Part shown: piece after piece, positions 57,753 through 64,000 of the stretch
How positions within the stretch are numbered: the first letter of the stretch is position 1
Layout of the letters: every line of letters begins with the position of its first letter
Source of the DNA: Spirosoma rigui
Lineage (GTDB): Bacteria > Bacteroidota > Bacteroidia > Cytophagales > Spirosomataceae
Assembly (NCBI RefSeq): GCF_002067135.1
Contig: NZ_CP020105.1
Location: 186,001-250,000 of the forward strand
Length of the DNA stretch: 64,000 bases
Direction: 5' to 3'
The notes under the pieces: model-generated
What the model was told of the DNA's origin: nothing
What the model saw: only the letters and a program-made list of their open reading frames with translations
Database searches by the model: none
Program-made: the position numbers and the translations under genes

Positions 57753-58238
57753 ATGAAGATGCAGCCGATGAATCACGACAACACGCAGCAGAGCCCGTAT
57801 CCAAGATTCTTTTTGATGCTCGCCGTATCGTTCGGTATCATGCACCTGACGATGTATCTGAATACCGAGAAAGCCGATCACCTGTACCTGAGTACCAACC
57901 GCCTGTACATGACTACGCTCATGATTACGACAATGGCGGTCGTTATGCTGCTGTTCATGCGCTCGATGTACCGAAACCGGCGCATGAACACCCTCATCCT
58001 TGCGGGGAGTGTCGCCCTGTTTGCGGCTGCCCTGTTCGGCGTCAGGAATCAGGTGTTCATCGACGACAAACGGTTCATGCAGTCCATGATTCCCCACCAT
58101 TCCATTGCGATTCTGGTGAGCAAAAATGCCGATCTGAAAGACCCCGAAGTCAAGAAGCTGGCGCAGGGTATTATCGACGCGCAAGAGCGGGAAATTGCCC
58201 AGATGAAACAGATGCTGGCCCGGCTGGATAAAAAATAA
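57753..58238 (+). CDS. DUF305 family protein with membrane helices
   Basis: A 161-residue protein: three hydrophobic helices in the first half (about 20-40, 50-70 and 80-95), then a DUF305 unit FMQSMIPHHSIAILVSKNADL with the HH pair, ending in a helical AQGIIDAQEREIAQMKQML. DUF305 domains are ferritin-like four-helix units that may bind metal. Several starts are possible (57753, 57759, 57768). (DUF305 motif key residues: Met-Ile-Pro-His-His.). Confidence 0.82.
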   Translation: MKMQPMNHDNTQQSPYPRFFLMLAVSFGIMHLTMYLNTEKADHLYLSTNRLYMTTLMITTMAVVMLLFMRSMYRNRRMNTLILAGSVALFAAALFGVRNQVFIDDKRFMQSMIPHHSIAILVSKNADLKDPEVKKLAQGIIDAQEREIAQMKQMLARLDKK

Positions 58239-58312
58239 ACGTAGCCGTTACCCGCGTTTGACAGAATTAATCCGCTCAACCCGGTTATATCGAGCCTCAT
58301 CTATTGCTTTAG

Positions 58313-58320
58313 TAGATTTG
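58313..58320 (+). promoter_or_regulatory. -7 element before the cytochrome c protein gene
   Basis: TAGATTTG is a perfect TAnnTTTG, 38 bases before the ATG. No FixK-like box lies at the 22-base spacing. Confidence 0.45.
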
Positions 58321-58358
58321 CAACCGAGAATTGAGCAATTTCTAATTACTGTCAACGC

Positions 58359-60980
58359 ATGTTTAAGATTTCGTTAAGCTTCCTGTCCGCTTTCCTGCTG
58401 AGCTTTGGATTGGATGGAAACCTGGGGCTCCTCAAAAAACCCGACGTTTCGCCAACAACCGTCCTCGCGCCGGATTTCCCACCCGATCTGCGGGTAACGA
58501 ACTTCACCGGACCCGACCTGACACCCAGCCCGGCCTGTCTGGCCGTGGCACCAACGGGCGAAGTATTCGTTGGCGTCGACAAGCAGGGGTCGCTGGGCAA
58601 GAAGCCGAACATGGGCGCTATCGTGCGCCTGGTCGATCAGGATAACGACGGCAAAGTAGACCAGCATACCACCTTCGCCCGGGTCGATAACCCACGGGGT
58701 ATCATTGCCCTCGGCGATCAGGTATTTGTGCTGCACGCGGCTTTCTCGCCCGAAGGCCAAGCAACGGGGATGGACCTGGTCGTGTTTGACGACAAGAACG
58801 CCGACGGTGTGGCCGATGGGCCGTCCAAACCGCTGGTCGAGCACATCAGCAACGTCAAGTTCATTCAGGAGCGCGGTGTCGACCACGCCACCAACGGTAT
58901 CCGGATGGGTATCGACGGCTGGATCTACATTGCCGTGGGCGACTTCGGTTTCCACGATGCCGTTGACCGGTCGGGCAAGAAGCTGACCATGCTGGGGGGC
59001 GGTATTGTACGGGTACGGCCCGACGGCACCGAAATGGAGATTTTCTCCCACGGTACGCGCAACATCTACGACGTCGCCATCGATCCGTACATGAACGTTT
59101 TCACCCGCGACAACACCAACGACGGCGGGGGCTGGAACATCCGCTTCAGCCACCAGCTCCAGTCGGGTGAGTATGGCTACCCGGTGCTGTTCAAGCATTT
59201 CACCGACGAGATCATCCCCGCCCTGGTTGATGTGGGCGGTGGCTCGGGAACGGGGGCGCTGTTCATGGACGAGCCGACCTGGCCTGCCAAATACAACAAC
59301 GTACCGATGATGGCCGACTGGGGCCGGAATCAGCTCTACATCCACCGGGTAACGCCCGACAAGGGTACCTTTACCCAGCAGGAGGAAGAGTTCATCAAAC
59401 TGCCACAGATCACCGACGTAGACGTCGATGGGTCGGGACGGCTGTATCTGGCCGCGTGGAACGGCGCGGGCTACTCGGGTAATCCCGACAAGGGTTACGT
59501 CGTTCGGGCGGTACCGCAGAACTGGACGTATCAGGCTTTCCCGAACCTCAAAAAAGCATCGGTCAAAGACCTGGGAACGCTGCTGGCGTCGAAGAGTGCC
59601 GTCGCGCGCCTGTATGCCTCGCAAGAGCTGCTGAACCGCCCGGAGAAACAGGCCGCCAAAGCCGCCTGGGCCGTAGCGTCGAACCAGAAAATGCCGCTGG
59701 CTAACCGGGTGGCGGGTCTCTTCACCTACGCCCAGGCCACCGGCGAAAAAGGCATTGACAAACTGGTTGAACTGACGAAAGACGACGCCGTTCGGGAGTT
59801 TGCCCTCCGCGCGCTGGCCGACCGAAAACCGCTGGTCAGCAAAGTACCGCTGGCCCCCTTCGTTCAGGGCGTCAAAGACCCCTCGGAGCGGGTACAGATT
59901 GCGTCGATCATCGGCCTGGGCCGGCTCGACCGGAACGAAGCAGCCGCTACGTTGCTGCAGGTACGTGTGCCCGGCTCGTTTGCCCCCCCGGCAAACGGTA
60001 CCGAAGGCCCGCACGCTACGCCCAATGCGTCCATCGTGCCGGCTCACCTGGCCGTTCGGTCGCTGGTGAAGCTGAACGCCGTCGATGCCTGTGTACAGGC
60101 CCTCAACTCACCCAACGCCACGCTGGCGCTGTGGGCACTGCGCTATATGCACACGCCCGAAGCGGTCAATGGCCTCATCAGCGCCTACGGACAGGCGAAA
60201 GACGCCACCGTCAAAAACCAGCTCCTGACCACCCTGGCCCGTCTGTACAAAGAGGAAGCCCCCTACGACGCGTCGTGGTGGTGGAGCACCCGCCCCGACA
60301 CCCACGGCCCCTACTACAAATCGGTCGTTTGGGCGTCCTCCCCCGCGATCAAAAACCTGCTGGTATCCGAATGGCAGAAAGCATCCGACAAGCAGTTCTT
60401 CACCGACCTCAACAGTCGGCTACGGCTGGACATTGCGGAGTTCGGCGTCGACGAGCCCGTGGTGGCTCAGCAGGAGAATAAGGTTGATTTGGAGAAAATC
60501 CGCAGCAAGAAGGGCCAGGTGGGCGAAGCATCCATTGAAGATGTGATGCTGGCGATGGCCAAACTACCCGGCGATGCGGCACTGGGCAAGACCCTGTTCA
60601 CGCAACAGGGGTGCGTAGCCTGCCACAGCCTGGCAAAGAACGAGCCGATGAAAGGTCCGTTTATGGGCCAGATCGGTTCGATTATGAACCGGGAGCAGAT
60701 CGCCGAATCCATCCTTAAACCCAACGCATCCATCTCGCAGGGCTTCGCGTCCGTATCGGTTACCGCCAAAGGCAACAAGAGCTATACCGGTTTCGTAACG
60801 GAAGAGTCGTCGACCCGGCTGGTTATGCGCGATATTACCGGACAGGTGTATACGATCAAAAAAGCAGACGTGCTGAGCCGTAAGGAACTGGACTCGTCCA
60901 TGATGCCGACGGGTCTGGCCAACGCCCTGTCCTACGACGAGTTTGCCTCGCTGATCACGTTCCTGTCGCAACAGAAATAA
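58359..60980 (+). CDS. PVC-type heme-binding domain protein (beta-propeller + HEAT + cytochrome c)
   Basis: An 873-residue secreted protein. Signal-like N-terminus (ISLSFLSAFLLSFGLDG), beta-propeller of membrane-bound-dehydrogenase type (about 40-385), HEAT-like helical repeats (about 400-640), and a C-terminal cytochrome c domain with CVACH (Cys752, His756) ending with a PTGLANALSYDEFASLITFL segment. Such proteins are thought to be periplasmic dehydrogenases on sugars or other organics passing electrons to the chain. Substrate not known. Confidence 0.88.
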   Translation: MFKISLSFLSAFLLSFGLDGNLGLLKKPDVSPTTVLAPDFPPDLRVTNFTGPDLTPSPACLAVAPTGEVFVGVDKQGSLGKKPNMGAIVRLVDQDNDGKVDQHTTFARVDNPRGIIALGDQVFVLHAAFSPEGQATGMDLVVFDDKNADGVADGPSKPLVEHISNVKFIQERGVDHATNGIRMGIDGWIYIAVGDFGFHDAVDRSGKKLTMLGGGIVRVRPDGTEMEIFSHGTRNIYDVAIDPYMNVFTRDNTNDGGGWNIRFSHQLQSGEYGYPVLFKHFTDEIIPALVDVGGGSGTGALFMDEPTWPAKYNNVPMMADWGRNQLYIHRVTPDKGTFTQQEEEFIKLPQITDVDVDGSGRLYLAAWNGAGYSGNPDKGYVVRAVPQNWTYQAFPNLKKASVKDLGTLLASKSAVARLYASQELLNRPEKQAAKAAWAVASNQKMPLANRVAGLFTYAQATGEKGIDKLVELTKDDAVREFALRALADRKPLVSKVPLAPFVQGVKDPSERVQIASIIGLGRLDRNEAAATLLQVRVPGSFAPPANGTEGPHATPNASIVPAHLAVRSLVKLNAVDACVQALNSPNATLALWALRYMHTPEAVNGLISAYGQAKDATVKNQLLTTLARLYKEEAPYDASWWWSTRPDTHGPYYKSVVWASSPAIKNLLVSEWQKASDKQFFTDLNSRLRLDIAEFGVDEPVVAQQENKVDLEKIRSKKGQVGEASIEDVMLAMAKLPGDAALGKTLFTQQGCVACHSLAKNEPMKGPFMGQIGSIMNREQIAESILKPNASISQGFASVSVTAKGNKSYTGFVTEESSTRLVMRDITGQVYTIKKADVLSRKELDSSMMPTGLANALSYDEFASLITFLSQQK

Positions 60981-61034
60981 ACGAGTCACACCCGTGGTCA
61001 GCGAGTACATCGCCGGCCACGGGTACCTGATAGC

Positions 61035-61100
61035 TGCCTTAAACGCATCAAGCCCCGAATACCAACTGGCTGGTATTCGGGGCTTGATGCGTTTAAGGCA
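61035..61100. terminator. perfect 30-bp hairpin between convergent genes
   Basis: Arms 61035-61064 and 61071-61100 are fully complementary, with a 6-base loop (ACTGGC). It lies between the stop of the cytochrome c protein gene and the minus-strand genes, so a bidirectional terminator is the likeliest role. No T-run follows. Confidence 0.7.
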
Positions 61101-61135
61101 TCTGCCTGTCTACAGGTGCTACCTACACCGGCCGC

Positions 61136-61321
61136 TTACTTTTTGCAGGCGCTGACCGGCGTCGTGATACTTTTGGCCGCTATGGTAAAGCGTCCCTTCT
61201 GCTTCGACAGGACGGGTTCGATGACAACAGCATCGTTCGATTTATTAATGATCATCGTCACCAGCTTCTGATCCCGGTTCCGGAAAGACGACACCAGCCC
61301 GTTGTCGAAACAGGTACCCAC
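61136..61321 (-). CDS. short hypothetical ORF or 3' fragment
   Basis: A 61-codon frame opening with GTG at 61321; a TGA lies just upstream in frame. The product (FRNRDQKLVTMIINKSNDAV near the middle) has normal composition and looks like the C-terminal end of a larger protein. It could be the remnant of a deleted gene. Lies 42 bases after the Wzi-like gene stop. Confidence 0.4.
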   Translation of the reverse strand: MGTCFDNGLVSSFRNRDQKLVTMIINKSNDAVVIEPVLSKQKGRFTIAAKSITTPVSACKK

Positions 61322-61362
61322 GGTGGCCGCGACTCAGACCACCACCGGCGGATCGACCCTGG

Positions 61363-62910
61363 TTACTGCCCGCCGAGCGGATCTTTGCCGATTACCTTGC
61401 GCAGCCCGATGTAACAGCCAACGGTATTGGGCAGCAGCTTGCCGGTATCCAGCGCGACCGACGAGTTGAGCTGGCAGTTGCCCAGCGCGGGCAGTTGCAG
61501 GGGTGCGTTGAGCGCGAGCAGGGCCGAAAACTGGTGGGTGCCCGCCGGGAAGGGGAAGTTATACGTACCGTAGTTCTGACTGTAAGACAGTTTCGTGAGC
61601 CAGTATACCCGACGGGTCAGCTGTCCCGACAGGCCCGTATGCCAGAGGGCAACCCGGTTGTTGATAATGGGAGAGCCCTGGGGCAGGCCCGGCTGTATCT
61701 CGGTTTGCGGGGTCAGAAAAGGTGTGCCAATGGTCCGGCCTTTATAGATCCAGCCATCCTGATACTGCGAGTGGTTGAAGTAATTGTTCCGCCCCCGGCG
61801 TTGCGGATCGTCGATCACAAACTCGGGACCTCCCTGACTTTTGGAATAGAAAAACTCAACCAGAAACCGGTCGACGGAGAACGCACGGTGGCCCGGCCGG
61901 GTGCGCTGGATGCGCAGTCCATGCAGACCGTCGGCAATATTCGTCAGGTAGAACAGGGCACCCGTTTCATAGAGATTCTGCCGGTAAGCGAATACCTGAA
62001 CGCTGTTCATGGTCAGCTCGATACCCCCATCGAATGAGCCCAGGTGGTTCCCGATCCGGTTACCCTGATCAATCGAGATAACGCCCTGCGCGGGGAAATA
62101 GCCCGTGCCGGAGGTGGCGGTAACGACCCGGAAATAGGCGTCCAGGTTCGACGCAAAGCGGCCGTCCATCTCGTCCGAGAAGCCGGGTACACCCACCAGG
62201 CTGGGTGCAAAACCGCCCCACTGTACTTCCTGGTTACCCCCGGCATACAGCTTTACCCGCGCCCCCGGCTTGCCCAGCCGGAGGTAAATGGCTTTCTGGT
62301 GCAGGTAGCTGTTCTGCACGAACCCATCCGGAAACCACCCGTGGTTGTAGAACGCATTGATCGCCAGGAAACCCTTCGTGAACCCGATGGGTACGTAGCC
62401 GATGGTGCCGAGTTGAATTTTAGGAATCGGCAGGGCATTGCCGGACCAGGCATAGGAGCCGGACGTCAGCAGCGTATCGACCAGACCGGCTATGCCCCGC
62501 CGACGGCCGGCATACAGTTCGATCTGTCCCCAGCGGACTTTCAGGTAGGCCTCGGGGATGATCAGCTGGTTGGCCTGATTCGGACCCGCGTTGCCAACCA
62601 GCTCCAGGCCGTAGCCCCAGTCAACCTTCCTGGGTGCCGTCAGGCTATCGGCCCGGCTCTTCGGGTGGTAATCGCCGGCGACGCCCACGCGCAGCCGCCC
62701 CGTCGATCCCGCCAGGGGAACGATGCCGGACTGGTTGGCCCGCAGCCAGAACGGCATGGCATCGCTCACTACGAACCCGCCCGTTTCGACGAAGGCCCCC
62801 AGTGGTTTTCCCGTTTCGCCCGTCGGCTGGGCCCGGACTACGGTAGCGCAGGAACACGCTACCCCCAGCGCCAGGCACAGCCCGGCAGCTACATAGTGAG
62901 TACGTTGCAT
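61363..62910 (-). CDS. capsule assembly Wzi family protein
   Basis: A 515-residue outer-membrane beta-barrel protein with a signal peptide (ending VVRAQ). The mature N-terminus FVVSDAMPFWLRANQSGIVP matches the Wzi-like family that anchors surface polysaccharide. No polysaccharide synthesis genes are in the window. It lies 11 bases after the RND pump gene and could be co-transcribed with it. Confidence 0.82.
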   Translation of the reverse strand: MQRTHYVAAGLCLALGVACSCATVVRAQPTGETGKPLGAFVETGGFVVSDAMPFWLRANQSGIVPLAGSTGRLRVGVAGDYHPKSRADSLTAPRKVDWGYGLELVGNAGPNQANQLIIPEAYLKVRWGQIELYAGRRRGIAGLVDTLLTSGSYAWSGNALPIPKIQLGTIGYVPIGFTKGFLAINAFYNHGWFPDGFVQNSYLHQKAIYLRLGKPGARVKLYAGGNQEVQWGGFAPSLVGVPGFSDEMDGRFASNLDAYFRVVTATSGTGYFPAQGVISIDQGNRIGNHLGSFDGGIELTMNSVQVFAYRQNLYETGALFYLTNIADGLHGLRIQRTRPGHRAFSVDRFLVEFFYSKSQGGPEFVIDDPQRRGRNNYFNHSQYQDGWIYKGRTIGTPFLTPQTEIQPGLPQGSPIINNRVALWHTGLSGQLTRRVYWLTKLSYSQNYGTYNFPFPAGTHQFSALLALNAPLQLPALGNCQLNSSVALDTGKLLPNTVGCYIGLRKVIGKDPLGGQ

Positions 62911-62921
62911 GGTCAGGTGGG

Positions 62922-64000
62922 TTAGGCGGTTATCGGCGGCTTCCGCCGGGCGGTTTCTTTGCCAATACGCCGGTTATTGATCCGACTGTAGATCAGGTTA
63001 TAGACGACCGGCAAAATCAGCAGCGACAGGATGGTACAAGTTATGAGTCCGCCGATGACGACAATGGCCAGCGGCTTCTGCGTCTCGGAGCCGATACCGG
63101 TCGACAGCGCGGCCGGCAGCAGCCCCAGCGAGGCCATGAGTGCCGTCATGACCACGGGCCTGACCCGTGAGAGCGCCCCCTCCCGCACAGCCTCCAGCAT
63201 CGGCATTTTATTGTTCAGGTTTTCCTTGAACCGGTTCACCAGAATGACCCCGTCCTGCACCGAGACCCCGAAGAGGGCAATGAAGCCCACCCCGGCCGAG
63301 ATGCTGAAGTTGAAACCCGTGAACCACAGGGCCAGGATACCGCCAATGAGCGCAAAGGGTACGTTGAGAATGATAACCGTTGCGTCGATGGCACTGCCGA
63401 AGGTGAACAGCAGGATGAGAAAGATGATAGTGATGCTGATGGGAACGACAATCGAGAGCTGCCGTTCGGCGCGGGTCTGGTTTTCAAACTCGCCGGCCCA
63501 CTTGATCTGGTAACCCTCGGGCAGCTTGATCGTTTGCGCCACTTTCTCCTGCGCTTCGGCAATGGTGCTGCCCAGGTCACGCCCGCGAACGGAGAACTTG
63601 ATGGCGATGAAGCGCGCGTTGCCTTCCCGGTACACAAATGCGGGTCCGGCATGGGTACCAATGAACGCCAGCTCCTTCAGCGGAATCTTGCTACCGGAAC
63701 GGGACGGAATCAGCAGGTTCTCGATCTGCTCCGGCGTATACCGAAAGCGCTCGTCGTAGCGCACTTTAATGTCGAATTTGCGCTCCCCTTCGTAGAACTG
63801 GGTTACGGTTTTGCCCCCAACGGCGGTTTCAATCACCGACTGTGCATCCTGGGTAGGTACGTTGTAAAGCGCCAGTTTCTGAGGGTCGAGGGTGATCCGG
63901 AACTCGGGCTGACCCAGGTTGCGGAACACGCCCAGGTCGCTGACACCCCGCACCTGTTTCATAACGTTGAATGTTTCGGTCGCCTGTTTGTCGAGCACGT
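62922..64000 (-). CDS. efflux RND transporter permease, CusA/CzcA type (partial)
   Basis: The C-terminal 358 residues of a heavy-metal-type RND inner-membrane pump; the gene runs beyond the right edge. Visible are part of the periplasmic porter domain (TLDPQKLALYNV; PSRSGSKIPLKELA) and the last helices (FGVSVQDGVILVNRF; GALSRVRPVVMTALMASLGLLPAAL), typical of CusA/CzcA. It exports metal ions or other cations in a tripartite complex; partners are not in the window. (Second motif: RVRPVVMTALMASLGLLP.). Confidence 0.92.
   Translation of the reverse strand, partial: VLDKQATETFNVMKQVRGVSDLGVFRNLGQPEFRITLDPQKLALYNVPTQDAQSVIETAVGGKTVTQFYEGERKFDIKVRYDERFRYTPEQIENLLIPSRSGSKIPLKELAFIGTHAGPAFVYREGNARFIAIKFSVRGRDLGSTIAEAQEKVAQTIKLPEGYQIKWAGEFENQTRAERQLSIVVPISITIIFLILLFTFGSAIDATVIILNVPFALIGGILALWFTGFNFSISAGVGFIALFGVSVQDGVILVNRFKENLNNKMPMLEAVREGALSRVRPVVMTALMASLGLLPAALSTGIGSETQKPLAIVVIGGLITCTILSLLILPVVYNLIYSRINNRRIGKETARRKPPITA

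Noticed and set aside
1..64000. CRISPR arrays, tRNA or rRNA genes, prophage genes
   Set aside because: No regularly spaced repeats, no tRNA-like cloverleaf noticed in intergenic regions, no phage or integrase proteins.

Overview
The window looks like a chromosomal segment from an aerobic, GC-rich member of the Bacteroidota, order Cytophagales (Spirosoma or a relative). This rests on protein content (fused CcoN-CcoO oxidase, two DUF418 proteins, Wzi-like protein, PVC-type cytochrome), on Bacteroidota-type -7 promoter elements (TAnnTTTG), and on start codons without Shine-Dalgarno sequences. The genus is an inference. No rRNA, tRNA, CRISPR array or intact transposase was seen.

Layout. 1-6 kb: a metabolite/H+ symporter, a small membrane protein, propionyl-CoA synthetase and acetyl-CoA synthetase (short-chain acid uptake and activation). 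6-8.5 kb: a membrane protein with a universal stress protein (USP), then a decayed histidine kinase. 8.5-12.5 kb: hemN divergent from the copper ATPase ccoI. 12.6-18.5 kb: a lipoprotein, a GH31 glycosidase and tandem DUF418 membrane proteins. 18.6-25.5 kb: the cbb3 oxidase locus ccoS-ccoNO-ccoQ-ccoP-ccoG-ccoH plus a SafE-like protein. 25.5-31.5 kb: a P2-type ATPase, a cysteine-free thioredoxin-like protein, and a PAS histidine kinase overlapping a receiver-CRP fusion regulator. 31.6-39.7 kb: PEP synthase, D-lactate dehydrogenase, paired outer-membrane proteins, a USP and a flavin-binding protein. 39.8-44 kb: a TPR lipoprotein and an AT-rich island with a 5'-nucleotidase. 44-55.5 kb: four USPs, Hsp20, a free-standing FixH-like domain, PfkB, alcohol dehydrogenase and an APH(6)-like kinase. 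55.6-64 kb: ordinary genes (thrB, dienelactone hydrolase, DUF305, a large cytochrome c protein, Wzi-like, and an RND pump cut by the window edge).

Main observation. About fifteen promoters share one rigid design: a 14-bp palindrome CTGA(T/C)NNNN(A/G)TCAG, exactly 22 bp, then a -7 element resembling (T/C)AnnTTT(G/A). The spacing fits a CRP/FNR-type class II activator. The box resembles the FNR/FixK site TTGATnnnnATCAA with the outer T/A replaced by C/G. The promoters lead to ccoI, the cbb3 operon, five USP-containing transcripts, Hsp20, pfkB, adhP, probably ppsA-ldhA, and several small genes. In the middle lie the likely controllers: a histidine kinase whose second PAS domain aligns without gaps to the FixL heme PAS domain, including the proximal heme histidine and a distal arginine, and a response regulator whose receiver is fused to a CRP-type DNA-binding module. 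This looks like the rhizobial FixL-FixJ-FixK cascade reduced to two proteins, driving a low-oxygen survival regulon whose content resembles the DosR and ANR regulons. The boxes and spacing are seen directly; oxygen sensing and the regulator-box link are inferences.
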